DNA of 64,000 bases from Paucibacter sp. KBW04 (GCF_003852425.1 NZ_QAJN01000007.1:236292-300291), one strand, 5' to 3'. Shown: positions 8,530 to 17,725, numbered from the stretch's first letter. Notes: generated by a model not told the origin, from the letters alone. Program-made: numbers and translations.

Positions 8530-9126
8530 CTAACCCCGTTTGCCCGCTGACCAGCTCTGCCGCAGTGCCACAAAGCCTTCAAAGGCCTCCCACAAAGGTC
8601 TATACCTGTCCGGCGTGGGCGAGACCTGAGCCTCCAATTGCTGCAAGGCCAGCGCGGCGGCCTCCAGGCTGGAGCGCTGCTCGGGCCGCTGCGCGCGGCG
8701 AATGGCGTAGGCCGAGGGCGGTAGCTCGGTGAGCACCAGCCGGGGCAAGGTCTGCAGCCAGGGGTTGAGGTGCAGCATCTTGCGGCTCTTGCGCCAGGTG
8801 GCGTCCAGCAGAATCAGGCGCTCGACCTTCGCGTCGGCCGCGCAAGTACCGGCCTTGGCCGTGTCGTCCATGGGGTAGAGCAAGGCGGTGTCCGCCTTCG
8901 GCAAGGCACGCAGACGGGCCTCATCAAACTGCTCGCCCACCCAGACCTGGCAGCGGCCGAGGCAGCGTTGCAAGAGGCGCACCGTGCCCTTGGCCTGCTG
9001 CGCTTCCGCCGGGTGCTGCAAAACGATCAGCTCCACCTGGTTGTCCACCGGCCTGACCCAGGCGCACAGGCAGGCGGCCAAGGGCAGCTCACAGCCGCTG
9101 CAAAGCGGCCGACCCGTCACTTCCAC
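8530..9126 (-). CDS. tapT: DTW-domain tRNA-uridine aminocarboxypropyltransferase
   Basis: This is a DTW-domain protein of 198 residues. The family (E. coli TapT/YfiP) transfers the 3-amino-3-carboxypropyl group of SAM to a tRNA uridine, giving acp3U. It has the N-terminal zinc-type cysteines (CSGCELPLAACLC), the VQLIVLQHP-like strand followed by KGTVRLL, the signature D-A-T-W in LILLDATWRKSRKML, and the following NPWLQTLP. Its start overlaps the end of the upstream gene by 10 bases, so the two are probably cotranscribed and translationally coupled. The reaction assignment rests on family membership; the symbol is by analogy. Confidence 0.85.
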   Translation of the reverse strand: MEVTGRPLCSGCELPLAACLCAWVRPVDNQVELIVLQHPAEAQQAKGTVRLLQRCLGRCQVWVGEQFDEARLRALPKADTALLYPMDDTAKAGTCAADAKVERLILLDATWRKSRKMLHLNPWLQTLPRLVLTELPPSAYAIRRAQRPEQRSSLEAAALALQQLEAQVSPTPDRYRPLWEAFEGFVALRQSWSAGKRG

Positions 9127-10358
9127 AGCTTGAGCCCGGCCAAGCGAGTTTCGATCTCGGCCATGGTCTCGCGGTAGACGGGCGAACCGATGGCCCCGTA
9201 GCGTTGCTGAAAGTCGCGTTCGGTCAAGAACTCGGGCAGATCGCTGACATCGGGCATGAAGTCGCGCTCTTGCAGGCCCGCGCTCATCGCGATCTGCAAG
9301 CGCGCGGGGTTCTTGGCCGCCAACACGCCGAAGCGGGTGCCGGCTCGGTCCGCCGCGATGTCGTTGAAGCTGAAGCCGCTGCCGCCGCGCGAATCGGCCA
9401 CTTCCTTGTAGACCCCGATGGCATCGGCCAGAGGGCCGCCACCCTCAATAGCCAAAGCTGCTGAAACTAAGAAATGCTGAGCGAAATCGTCCCGCCCGCC
9501 CAAGCTCACAACCAAGGGTCGCACCGGCGTCCAGTGCCTTGCCGCCGGCATCAGCACGGCCCAGCTCTTGCCGCTGGCGTGCAGAGTCAGCGTCAGGATG
9601 GCGGCGCGGTTCTCGGCCGTCATCAGGCGCTCGTCCCCATGGCTGCGCTGGCGTACCAAATCGAACATGGGCGGCAGCAAGGCCGCCAGCGAGACCGCTG
9701 AATTGGCGGGGTAGGCCTCGCTGAGCTGGCGCAAATGCTCGTGGTAGGCCATGGCCCGCTGCTGCTCGGGCGCAGGCCAGACCAAGGCCATCACCCGCGC
9801 CATGCTGTCTTGCTGCCACTGATAGCGCACTTGCGCGTATTGCTCGCCAAAGCCGATGCGCTCGATCAAGTCCTTGGCCAGTTGCACGTCCTGGGGCTTT
9901 GGCAAATGCTTGAGCGCGCTGCGCAGCGCCAGATTCGCCATCCAGGCCGGCACCGGCAATCGCCCCACCCGCACCCTCTCGAACTCGGGCAGGCGCTGGG
10001 TCTCATGCAGCAAGGCTTCCACATTCAGCCACAGACCCAGCTTAGGCAAGGCATAGGCGATGCGCAGATCCGCCAAACCAGCGTGCAGGCGCACTTGGGC
10101 CGCGCCGCTGCGCGAGTACAAGGCCGCCTGGCCCAGCAACAGGTTCAAGTCTTTCTCGCTGATGGTGACCAGGCGATGCGAACCACCGTCGATCTGGCGC
10201 GGGTCGTTGCGCTTGAGAAAGTCCTTGGCCCGACTCAGATCCGCGGTCTTGACCTCGGCGGCGGGGGGCAGGCTGGGCTGAGTTTGCAAGGCCAGCAACA
10301 CAGCCAAGAAAAGGCCCAAGAGCAAGCCCCAGAAAATTCGTTTGATCCACTTCTTCAT
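9117..10358 (-). CDS. Hypothetical protein with N-terminal membrane anchor
   Basis: This protein of 413 residues starts with a basic segment and a single membrane helix (KKWIKRIFWGLLLGLFLAVLLAL), followed by a largely soluble, presumably periplasmic, region. I do not recognise the family. The body has a DLNLLLGQAALYSR segment and an alpha-helical C-terminal half with SGKSWAVLMPAARHW and SGFSFNDIAADRAGTRFG. The Met at 10358 was chosen because the membrane anchor follows at once; the frame stays open far upstream, but that stretch overlaps the divergent helicase gene. The stop overlaps the tapT-like start, which suggests a two-gene transcript. Confidence 0.75.
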   Translation of the reverse strand: MKKWIKRIFWGLLLGLFLAVLLALQTQPSLPPAAEVKTADLSRAKDFLKRNDPRQIDGGSHRLVTISEKDLNLLLGQAALYSRSGAAQVRLHAGLADLRIAYALPKLGLWLNVEALLHETQRLPEFERVRVGRLPVPAWMANLALRSALKHLPKPQDVQLAKDLIERIGFGEQYAQVRYQWQQDSMARVMALVWPAPEQQRAMAYHEHLRQLSEAYPANSAVSLAALLPPMFDLVRQRSHGDERLMTAENRAAILTLTLHASGKSWAVLMPAARHWTPVRPLVVSLGGRDDFAQHFLVSAALAIEGGGPLADAIGVYKEVADSRGGSGFSFNDIAADRAGTRFGVLAAKNPARLQIAMSAGLQERDFMPDVSDLPEFLTERDFQQRYGAIGSPVYRETMAEIETRLAGLKLWK

Positions 10359-10430
10359 GCCGCGCAGTCTGCCAGCAAATCCAAACGCAGGAAGGCTCCG
10401 CGAGGCCACCATCCCGGGCGGGCAGAGACA

Positions 10431-13304
10431 ATGTGCGCAATGCCCCAAATCCCCGCCCCTCCCAAGCCCGCCCAGCCGGACCGAGTCTGGCCGCCCAGCG
10501 CAGAGACCTTGGCTCGCCTGTTCGAGCGAGCCCGCTTGCTGCGCGGGCGCACGCTGCAGGCCCAACTGGTGGAGGTGCAGGCAGGCCCCGAGGGGGCCAG
10601 CGCCCGCTGGGTGGGCGCTGCGGGCCAGCGCTATGAGCTCAGCGTGCAAGGCCTGGCTCAGGCCGGGGGCACCCCACATTACCAAGCCCTTTGCTCCTGC
10701 AAGACCCAGCGTTTTTGCGAACATGCGGCTGCCCTGATGCTCAAGCTGCAGGCCGAAGCCGATGCACCCCAGCGGGCCGCCCTGCTGCAAACCTGGGTGG
10801 AGGCGCTGCGCCGCAAGGCCACCAAGACCGAGCTGAAGGCCCTGCCCCGCCTGCCCGATGAAGACGCCGTCAAGCTGATGGATCTGCTGCTGGAGGATGC
10901 CGCCCCCACCCCTCTCGCACCCGCTGAACCCGCAAACAAGCCGCCGCCCCTGCCGCAAGGCGAGCCCGCCCGCTTCCAACCCCGCCTCACCCTGCAAACC
11001 CTGCACCGTGGCGATGGCCTGTTAGGCCTCTCGCCCAGCGGCAAGCTAGGGCCACGCGGCGATGCAGTGACGGTGGCCAAGGTGGACTGGACCTACACGG
11101 GCGAAGCCGGCCTGCGCTGGGAAACCCCCGCTCCCCGCAGCCTGCTGGGCGGCCGCCCCGCTGCCTTGCAAGCGCTGGAGGAGGGCCGCCTGCTGGCCCG
11201 CGATCTGATCAAAGAGGCCGATGCACGCGATCAGCTCTGGAGCCTTAACCTCATTCCCCTGGACGCCAAGCTGCTGCAATGGCGCAACCCGGCCGCCGCC
11301 CTGCCCGGCCCTTGGTGGACCCTGGCGCAAGAGGAATTCTTTGGCGCCTTTTATCTGGAGCGCGTACCCCAGTTGCAGGCCCAGGGCTGGGCGATCCAGG
11401 TGCTGCCGGGCTTTGCCCACCGTCCCGCCCAGGCAGAGGGCTGGAAGATCAAGATTGACCGCCTCAGCCTGCCATCGCGCGAGGGCTCCTGGCTGCTGAG
11501 CCTGGGCGTGGAGATCGAGGGCGAGACCCTGGATCTGGCCCCCATGATTGCCGATCTGATCAAGCGCGACGGCCGCTGGCTCAAGCGCGAGGAGCTGGAT
11601 GAGATCGAGGACGAGGCCACCGTGCTGCTGCACGCCCCCGGCGGGCGGCGCATCGAGGCTCCGGCGCTGACGCTCAAGACCATCATCGGCGCCATGGTGG
11701 ACCTGCTCACCGACCCCAAGCGCGCCGCCGGCCCGCTGCAGATCAGCGACTGGGACGCCACCCGCCTGGCCCTGCTGGACATCGACGCACGCAGCCGTTG
11801 GCAGATCCAGGGCGACGCCGATCTGCGCCTGCTGGCCCGCCGCCTGCAGGCTGCCGGCACGCCCCAGCCCGTGGCCCCGCCGGCCGGCCTGGGCCTGCAG
11901 CTGCGGCCCTATCAGCTGGCCGGCCTAGCCTGGCTGCAATACCTGCGTGCGCAAGGTCTGGCCGGCATCCTAGCCGACGATATGGGCTTGGGCAAGACGG
12001 CCCAGACCCTGGCCCATCTGCTGGTCGAGAAACAAGCCGGCCGCCTGGACCGCCCGGCCCTGGCCGTGCTGCCTACCTCCTTGCTCTTCAACTGGCTGGC
12101 CGAGGCCCAGCGCATCGCCCCCGATCTGCGCGTGCTGGTTTTGCAAGGCACGGAGCGGGCCCGCTTTTTCAAGCAGTTAGGCGACTACGACCTGGTGCTC
12201 TCCACCTACCCCCTGCTGTGGCGCGATATCTCGGCCCTGGCCGCCCAGCCCTGGCATTTGCTGATCCTGGACGAAGCGCAAACGGTCAAGAACGCCGCCA
12301 GCCGCGCGGCCCGCTCGGTACGCAAGTTGTCTGCGCGGCATCGCCTCTGCCTCACCGGCACGCCGCTGGAAAACCATTTGGGCGAGTTGTGGGCGCAGTT
12401 CGACTTTCTGATGCCCGGCTTTTTGGGTGACTCGCGCAGCTTTGCCCGGCTCTGGCGCAAACCCATCGAGGTGAACGGCGAGAGCCTGCGCGCCGAGCTG
12501 CTGGCCGCCCGGGTGCGACCCTTCATCCTGCGCCGCCGCAAGACCGAGGTGGCGACCGAGCTGCCGGCCCTGAGCGAGGTGATACGGCGCATCCCCTTGT
12601 TTGGGACGCAAAAAGAGCTGTACGAAAGCGTGCGGGTGGCGGCCGACAAGCAGGTGCGGCGCGAGTTGGCCAAACACGGCTTCTCGGGCGCGCTGATCTC
12701 GGTGCTGGATGCCTTGCTCAAGCTGCGCCAAGTCTGCTGCGACCCGCTCTTGGTGAAAAGCATGGAGATCGCCCCCGGCATGGAGCGCGCCAAGCTGGAG
12801 CTGCTGGGCGAGATGCTGCCCGAGCTGGTCAGCGAAGGGCGGCGGGTGCTGGTGTTCTCGCAGTTTGCCGAGATGCTGAGCCTGATCGCCGCCGAGTTGC
12901 AGCGTTTGGGCCTGCCCTTTTTGAGCCTGACAGGGGCCACGCCGGTGGGCGCACGGGCCGAGCTGGTGCGGCGCTTTCAGGCCGAGGAAGTGCCGATTTT
13001 GCTGATCAGCCTGAAGGCGGGCGGGGTCGGGCTCAACCTGACGGCGGCCGACACCGTCATCCATGTGGACCCCTGGTGGAACCCGGCCGTGGAGGCGCAA
13101 GCCAGCGCGCGGGCGCACCGCATCGGGCAGGACAAACCGGTGTTTGTTTACAAGCTGGTGGTGGCGGGCAGCATCGAGGAGCGCATGCTGGAGCTGCAGG
13201 CCCGCAAGCTCAAACTGGCCGAAGGGGTGCTGGGCTCGGACGCGGCCGAGACGCTCAAATTCAAACCCGAGGATCTGGATCTGCTGCTGGCGCCGCTGGC
13301 CTGA
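10431..13304 (+). CDS. SWIM zinc-finger SNF2-family helicase
   Basis: This is a DEAD/DEAH-type ATPase of 957 residues that probably remodels DNA-protein complexes. A SWIM finger lies near residues 85-105 (CSCKTQRFCEH, pattern CxC...CxH). The SNF2 ATPase core follows: motif I DDMGLGKT near residue 517, motif II DEAQ near 613, TGTPLENHLGELW as motif III, and the second RecA lobe with LVFSQF, LISLKAGGVGLNLTAA and the arginine-finger motif RAHRIGQ near 895. This is the common bacterial SWIM-SNF2 layout. ATG codons at 10431 and 10440 are both usable. The open frame extends about 700 bp further upstream but there it is antisense to the divergent membrane-anchored gene. Confidence 0.93.
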   Translation: MCAMPQIPAPPKPAQPDRVWPPSAETLARLFERARLLRGRTLQAQLVEVQAGPEGASARWVGAAGQRYELSVQGLAQAGGTPHYQALCSCKTQRFCEHAAALMLKLQAEADAPQRAALLQTWVEALRRKATKTELKALPRLPDEDAVKLMDLLLEDAAPTPLAPAEPANKPPPLPQGEPARFQPRLTLQTLHRGDGLLGLSPSGKLGPRGDAVTVAKVDWTYTGEAGLRWETPAPRSLLGGRPAALQALEEGRLLARDLIKEADARDQLWSLNLIPLDAKLLQWRNPAAALPGPWWTLAQEEFFGAFYLERVPQLQAQGWAIQVLPGFAHRPAQAEGWKIKIDRLSLPSREGSWLLSLGVEIEGETLDLAPMIADLIKRDGRWLKREELDEIEDEATVLLHAPGGRRIEAPALTLKTIIGAMVDLLTDPKRAAGPLQISDWDATRLALLDIDARSRWQIQGDADLRLLARRLQAAGTPQPVAPPAGLGLQLRPYQLAGLAWLQYLRAQGLAGILADDMGLGKTAQTLAHLLVEKQAGRLDRPALAVLPTSLLFNWLAEAQRIAPDLRVLVLQGTERARFFKQLGDYDLVLSTYPLLWRDISALAAQPWHLLILDEAQTVKNAASRAARSVRKLSARHRLCLTGTPLENHLGELWAQFDFLMPGFLGDSRSFARLWRKPIEVNGESLRAELLAARVRPFILRRRKTEVATELPALSEVIRRIPLFGTQKELYESVRVAADKQVRRELAKHGFSGALISVLDALLKLRQVCCDPLLVKSMEIAPGMERAKLELLGEMLPELVSEGRRVLVFSQFAEMLSLIAAELQRLGLPFLSLTGATPVGARAELVRRFQAEEVPILLISLKAGGVGLNLTAADTVIHVDPWWNPAVEAQASARAHRIGQDKPVFVYKLVVAGSIEERMLELQARKLKLAEGVLGSDAAETLKFKPEDLDLLLAPLA

Positions 13305-13317
13305 TGCCAGAAATGAG

Positions 13318-13342
13318 AACGGCCGGGGAGACCCGGCCGGTT
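13318..13342. terminator. GC-rich hairpin between convergent genes
   Basis: GGCCGGG (13321-13327), loop GAGA, CCCGGCC (13332-13338), in the short space between the helicase and the small gene on the other strand. Neither side has a strong T-run, so it may be a weak bidirectional terminator. Confidence 0.5.
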
Positions 13343-13361
13343 CAATTCAAAGAAGAAAAAA

Positions 13362-13532
13362 TCAACGCTTGCGGTCGAAGCGGATGCCGGCGCGTGCCAA
13401 GCTGCGGCGGTCGCCGCCGCCAAATCCGGCTTCAAACGCTTCGTGCTTGCGGCCCTTGTCCAGCTGACCCATATGCCATTCAGGGCAGGGGACGCGACGC
13501 GGTTGTTGTTCGGGGTGCTGCTGAGTTTTCAT
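13362..13532 (-). CDS. Small basic protein of unknown function
   Basis: This is a possible 56-residue protein starting MKTQQHPEQQPRRVPC and rich in Arg, Gly and charged residues. An AGGAG lies about 16 bases before the chosen ATG and a purine-rich AAAGGCAAGAAAG is closer. It contains CPEWHMGQLDKGRKHEAFEAGF and ends in a basic tail; I do not recognise the family. The hairpin just past its stop and its isolated position support a real gene. The opposite strand is also open here, so certainty is limited. Confidence 0.5.
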   Translation of the reverse strand: MKTQQHPEQQPRRVPCPEWHMGQLDKGRKHEAFEAGFGGGDRRSLARAGIRFDRKR

Positions 13533-13776
13533 GGCTTTCTTGCCTTTTCTCCTGACGTCCCTGGGGTCCATCCCTATGGGCTTTCGGGCCGTCTGCTGAT
13601 CTCAACGCCGACCCCGGAGGCGAGGTTGACAGCGTTGGCGAAAGATTTTTCAACTCCTTTCGCCCCCAGTATGGGCGTGCTTGCTGCTCAAAAAGTAAGC
13701 AAATGCGTGGAAAAACTCGCCCGCCAAGCCACCGCTCGGGTTGGAGCGGGCGGTTTCTCGCTAAGCTTGGCAGCTT

Positions 13777-14190
13777 ATGAAGCCTCTTGCGAATTCCCCG
13801 GCGACCGCCTCAAGCGGCGTGCCCACCGACGCCCACACCCGCCACGCCCACACCACCCTGGTCGCCTGCCTCTGCGCGGCCTGGTGCCGCACCTGCGACG
13901 GCTATCACGAGACCTTTGCCGCCCTGCGCCAGCAGTTCCCCGAGTTCCGCTTCGTCTGGGTGGACACCGAGGACGATGAGGAGCTGGTGGGCGATCTGGA
14001 CGTCGAGACCTTTCCCACCTTGCTGATCGGCGTGGGTGAGGAACTGCGCTTTGTCGGCCCGGTGACGCCCCAGCTGGCCACCGCCCAACGCCTGCTGGAA
14101 ACCGCCACCCAGGCCAGCGGCCAAGCCGCCATGGTCAGCGCCAGCCCGGCTGCCCAGGCCTTGCTGGTGCGCTTGCAAAGCAGCTGCTGA
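13777..14190 (+). CDS. Thioredoxin-fold protein with CRTC motif
   Basis: This is a protein of 137 residues with a thioredoxin fold. The active-site segment is AAWCRTCDGYHE, giving a CxxC redox pair (Cys-Arg-Thr-Cys). The beta strand FRFVWVDTED follows, then the cis-Pro region VETFPTLLIG expected for this family. It lacks an obvious signal peptide, so a cytoplasmic thiol-disulfide or thioredoxin-like role is likely. The C-terminal 35 residues are Ala/Gln-rich. No good ribosome-binding site precedes the chosen ATG, and a start a few codons further in is possible. It is followed by an aminopeptidase gene after about 125 bp. Confidence 0.8.
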   Translation: MKPLANSPATASSGVPTDAHTRHAHTTLVACLCAAWCRTCDGYHETFAALRQQFPEFRFVWVDTEDDEELVGDLDVETFPTLLIGVGEELRFVGPVTPQLATAQRLLETATQASGQAAMVSASPAAQALLVRLQSSC

Positions 14191-14315
14191 GCGCCCCCCA
14201 GCGCTCGATGCCGGGCAAGAGAGGGACAATTGCTGTCTTTCCCGCCCTCGCGGCTACAAAATCTTTCATTTCCCTCCCGTTTCTAACTCTTGCGCGACCC
14301 GCGTGAGCCCAAGCC

Positions 14316-15764
14316 ATGACCGTTCTGCTCCAAAAGACAAGCACAGCCAAGACCCCCACCAAGGGTCGTAGCAGCAAAGCCAGCACAGCCGCCCAAGCCC
14401 TCACCCCCATCACCGTGGTGGACCGGGCGTCCTTCCAAGCCCTGGCCCCCTCGCTGCCCACAGCCACGCGCAACTGGCTGGCCGCCGTCGGCTTCACCGG
14501 CGCTGCCGACAGCCACGCCCTGGTGCCCGGCGCCGATGGCCGGCTGGGCGAGGTCTTCGCCGGCGTGGCCCATGCCGCTCACCCCTTCGCCCTGTCTGCC
14601 CTGCCCCAGGCCCTGCCGGAGGGTGTGTATGCGCTGAACGAAGCCCTTGGCCTCACGGTGGCCGCCGAGCAGGCCGCCCTGTCCTGGGAGCTGGGCAGTT
14701 ATCAGTTCGACCTTTACAAGCCGCGCCGCCGTGCCCCGGCCCAGTTGCAGCTGCAGAGCAGCCCCGAGGTGCAGCGCGGTCTGGCCCAAGCCACCGCCAT
14801 CTGCGCCACCCGCGATCTGGTCAACACCCCGGCCGAACATATGGGCCCGGAAGAGCTGGCCCAGGCCGCCCAAGTCGTGGCCAAGCAGCATGGCGCCAAG
14901 TTCAAACAGATCGTTGGCGACGCCTTGCTCAAGCACAACTTCCCCGCCATTCATGCCGTGGGTCGCGCTTCCACCCGCGCGCCGCGCCTAATCGAGTTGA
15001 ACTGGTCCGGCGTCGCCGCTTCGGCCTCGGCCAAGGCGCCGCTGCTGACCATCGTCGGCAAGGGGGTCTGCTTTGACACCGGCGGCCTGGACATCAAGGG
15101 CGCCGAGGGCATGCGCCAGATGAAAAAGGACATGGGCGGCGCCGCCAACGCCCTGGGCCTGGCCGCCCTGGTGATGGCTTGCAAGCTGCCCGTGCGCCTA
15201 CAAGTGCTGATCCCCGCGGTGGAAAACTCCATCGCCGGCAATGCCTACCGCCCCGGCGATGTGATCAAGACCCGCAAGGGCCTGCACATCGAGATCGGCA
15301 ATACCGATGCCGAAGGCCGCGTGGTGCTCAGCGACGCCCTGGCCTATGCCTCCGAAGGCAAGCCCGACCTCATCATCGACATGGCCACCCTCACCGGTGC
15401 CGCCCGCGTGGCCCTGGGCGCCCAGTTGCCCGCCCTGTTCAGCAAGCATTTCGACACCGCCCGTGACCTGGTTGACTTGGGGCTAAAGCTGGACGACCCG
15501 CTGTGGCATATGCCGCTGTGGGCGCCCTACAAGAGCGGCATCGAAAGCACGATTGGCGACATCGTCAACACGGGCAAGAGCGCCCTCGCCGGCGCTATCA
15601 ATGCCGCCCTGTTCTTGGAGTACTTCGTCAACGAAAACCAGGACTGGCTGCACATCGACCTGTTCGCCTGGAACGACACCGCCCGTGCCGGCCGCCCCAT
15701 CGGCGGCGAAGCCCAGACCATTCGCACCTTGCTGAACTATTTGGAGCAGCGCTACGCGGCTTGA
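14316..15764 (+). CDS. Leucyl aminopeptidase, M17 family
   Basis: This is a dinuclear-metal cytosolic aminopeptidase of 482 residues. It has the M17 catalytic core: GKGVCFDTGGLDIKGAEG with the metal-binding Lys and Asp, KKDMGGAA with its conserved Lys/Asp, and the family signature NTDAEGRVVLSDAL. The C-terminal metal-site region continues through MATLTGAARVALG to the end. The N-terminal third is divergent, as usual for the family, and starts with a Lys/Thr/Ala-rich tail. It may trim N-terminal residues in peptide turnover; a more distant PepA-like specificity cannot be excluded. A 13-bp-stem hairpin follows its stop. Confidence 0.92.
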   Translation: MTVLLQKTSTAKTPTKGRSSKASTAAQALTPITVVDRASFQALAPSLPTATRNWLAAVGFTGAADSHALVPGADGRLGEVFAGVAHAAHPFALSALPQALPEGVYALNEALGLTVAAEQAALSWELGSYQFDLYKPRRRAPAQLQLQSSPEVQRGLAQATAICATRDLVNTPAEHMGPEELAQAAQVVAKQHGAKFKQIVGDALLKHNFPAIHAVGRASTRAPRLIELNWSGVAASASAKAPLLTIVGKGVCFDTGGLDIKGAEGMRQMKKDMGGAANALGLAALVMACKLPVRLQVLIPAVENSIAGNAYRPGDVIKTRKGLHIEIGNTDAEGRVVLSDALAYASEGKPDLIIDMATLTGAARVALGAQLPALFSKHFDTARDLVDLGLKLDDPLWHMPLWAPYKSGIESTIGDIVNTGKSALAGAINAALFLEYFVNENQDWLHIDLFAWNDTARAGRPIGGEAQTIRTLLNYLEQRYAA

Positions 15765-15781
15765 AGCGTAGATTGATGAAT

Positions 15782-15818
15782 GCAGGCACTGGCTCAGTCC
15801 TTGAGCCAGCGAGCCTGC
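15782..15818 (+). terminator. Long hairpin after the aminopeptidase gene
   Basis: GCAGGC-AC-TGGCTCA pairs with TGAGCCA-GCGA-GCCTGC around a 5-base loop, 17 bases after the M17 stop. There is no T-run, so it may stabilise the mRNA end or need a partner factor to terminate. Confidence 0.5.
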
Positions 15819-15904
15819 CAGACATCGGGCCATCGCCTCGCGTCTTATCGGCGCGGCGCGATGGCTTTGTGCTTTTCCACGGCCTCAATGAGGCTTGCAC
15901 CTGT

Positions 15905-15926
15905 GTTCGAATAGCAATTTTCGAAC
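15905..15926. promoter_or_regulatory. Inverted repeat upstream of PLDc_N/TPR gene
   Basis: GTTCGAA (15905-15911) and TTCGAAC (15920-15926) form a perfect 7-bp inverted repeat with an AT-rich 8-base spacer, about 55 bp before the next gene start. It is a candidate operator; no regulator gene is adjacent. Confidence 0.35.
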
Positions 15927-15980
15927 TGAGAGCGCGACCCGGTGCAGCAACAAGCCGCGCGCGCCCGGAGGGAATCAACG

Positions 15981-16730
15981 ATGCCGTTTCTTGGGATAGG
16001 TCTACACATCCTCTTGGCGCTGTTTTGCGCAGTTCATGCCGTGCGTTCGGGCCAGCCCCTGTACTGGCTGCTGATCTTGTTCATGTTCCCCCTGCTCGGC
16101 AGCGTGGTTTACTTCATCGCCATCTACTTGCCGGATTCGCGCAATCTGCAGCGCGGCGCCCAGCGCGCGGTTTCTGTGGCGACCAAGGTCATAGACCCGA
16201 TGCGAGAAGTCCGCCTCGCGCGCGAACTTCTGGATGCCACGCCAACTGCGCAAAACCAGATGCGGCTGGCCTCAGCCCTGCTGGCGGCAGGCCAGGCGCA
16301 AGAGGCCGCCGAGGTCTACGCGGCCTGCCTCCAAGGCCCTTTTGCCTCGGATCTTGAAGTGCGCTTCGGCGCTGCCCAGGCCTACACAGATTGCCAGCAG
16401 CCTAGCCAGGCCTTGAGTCATCTGGACTTCATACGCCAGACCAACCCCAGCTTTCGCCAGGATCAGATCAGCCTGCTGCGGGCCCGTGCGCTAGCCGGCA
16501 CGAATCAGCACGCGCTGGCCAAGGCCGAGTATGAATCCGCCATCCAACGCTTCGGCAGCTTTGAGGCCTATGCCGAGTACTGCATCTGGGCGCTCGGGCA
16601 GGGCGCAAGCGAAGCGGCCACCGTTCAGAGCCTGGATCTCGAGATGACGCGCATTACCAAGCAGTGGACCCGCGCCACGCGCGAGATGAATGAGACGGTG
16701 CTCAAGCGCCTGGCTGCGGCAAGAAGCTAG
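15981..16730 (+). CDS. PLDc_N membrane protein with tetratricopeptide repeats
   Basis: This 249-residue protein has two N-terminal membrane helices in a cardiolipin-synthase-N-terminal-like (PLDc_N) arrangement (GQPLYWLLILFMFPLLGSVVYFIA, then YLPDSRN). A cytoplasmic helical region follows, consistent with TPR repeats from about residue 75 (QMRLASALLAAGQAQEAAEVYAACL, then AAQAYTDCQQPSQALSHLDFI). TPRs usually mediate protein contacts. I chose the ATG at 15981 because GGAGGGA precedes it and the hydrophobic segment begins at once. The partner is unknown. Confidence 0.8.
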   Translation: MPFLGIGLHILLALFCAVHAVRSGQPLYWLLILFMFPLLGSVVYFIAIYLPDSRNLQRGAQRAVSVATKVIDPMREVRLARELLDATPTAQNQMRLASALLAAGQAQEAAEVYAACLQGPFASDLEVRFGAAQAYTDCQQPSQALSHLDFIRQTNPSFRQDQISLLRARALAGTNQHALAKAEYESAIQRFGSFEAYAEYCIWALGQGASEAATVQSLDLEMTRITKQWTRATREMNETVLKRLAAARS

Positions 16731-16748
16731 ACGCGAGCATTGAGAGGC

Positions 16749-17576
16749 TCAGGGGCCGCTGACAAACTCCGCCAATTTGCGCAAACGCAGCGTGGGATCG
16801 GCTGCGATGCTGTTCTGCAGCCAGCCCAGATGGCCGGCACCGTAGATCACCAAAATTCGCTCATTCCCTGAGTCCACCAATTGCACGATATTGCTGTGGA
16901 TGCGCATATTGCGGCGGAACCAATCGGCAAGCAGATCGGCCCCGGCCCAATCACCGGGCTCTCCAAAATGGGCTTGCCGGTAGTACAAGCCCATCTCAAG
17001 TCTGACCTCCTCATCCGAGTTCATGGCGAGCAAGGTGTCGAGGATGGAGTGGCTTGCCAGATAAGCCGCCTGCGCCTTGGACTTGGCGCCAAAGCCCGCC
17101 ATCAACGCCTCCAACTCCTTGGCTCGGTTGGTGGCCTGGGCATACTTGAGCAAGCGCGGATAAGGAAACTCACCGTCGGCATCGGCGCCGTACACGGCCT
17201 TGTGGCCTAGTTCTTTGGCGAGGCGGTAGGCAATCTGCTCATCCTCTCCGCGCTTGAGCTCATAGCTGCCTGCCAGATAAGCGGGGTAGTCCTTGCCCAG
17301 GCGGGCATCGCCGGGTTCACGCTCCACCACGATCTTGCTGGGCTTGAAGCGCTTGAGCACCGTGATGACTTGGGCGATCTCGGCCTGACGCTTTTCGGAG
17401 CGCACATCGTCGGCCTGCATATTGAAAATGTCCCGCCCTGGATTGGCCATGTGATAAGTGCCCAGCACCAGCACCTCGGCCCTGGCCGCGGAGCTGCCGC
17501 CCGGGGCCTCCTGCGCGAAGGCGCTAGACGAGCCCAGCAAGGCCCAGCAGAACAAGACGGCGATTGGTTTGCGCAT
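16749..17576 (-). CDS. Secreted DUF5694/TraB-like protein
   Basis: This is a protein of 275 residues with a clear signal peptide (KPIAVLFCWALLGSSSAFAQ). The mature part matches the DUF5694 family: VLVLGTYHMANPGRDIFN near the start, KIVVEREPG, and ILVIYGAGHLGWLQ near the end. The GTYHM and GAGH histidines and the Glu in VVERE recall TraB/PrgY metal-dependent proteins, so a periplasmic hydrolase is possible but unproven. An AAGAAGGGAAAA stretch precedes the chosen ATG. It is the second of two genes in the same direction, after a unit with its own terminator. Confidence 0.8.
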   Translation of the reverse strand: MRKPIAVLFCWALLGSSSAFAQEAPGGSSAARAEVLVLGTYHMANPGRDIFNMQADDVRSEKRQAEIAQVITVLKRFKPSKIVVEREPGDARLGKDYPAYLAGSYELKRGEDEQIAYRLAKELGHKAVYGADADGEFPYPRLLKYAQATNRAKELEALMAGFGAKSKAQAAYLASHSILDTLLAMNSDEEVRLEMGLYYRQAHFGEPGDWAGADLLADWFRRNMRIHSNIVQLVDSGNERILVIYGAGHLGWLQNSIAADPTLRLRKLAEFVSGP

Positions 17577-17700
17577 GGCTTTTCCCTTCTTCTTGCTGAC
17601 CCTTGGCTGGCCAGTCGAACTTGAAAGTGCGAACTTTGCCTCGCTTGGCCCGGGGCAAGACTTTGGATTCGACAGGCTGCAAAGAAGCGTTGACGAAGCG

Positions 17701-17725
17701 CAAAAACACAGCGCCGAACGGGCGC
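17701..17725 (-). terminator. Intrinsic terminator after the 434-residue protein gene
   Basis: Read on the - strand, GCGCC-CGTTC-GGCGC is followed by TGTGTTTTTG. It lies 18 bases past the stop at 17743 and separates that gene from the DUF5694 gene. Confidence 0.6.

Noticed and set aside
9735..10430. Upstream in-frame extension of the SNF2 helicase
   Set aside because: The extension has no SNF2-family similarity and is antisense to a membrane-anchored gene with a good start; the SWIM part begins soon after 10431.
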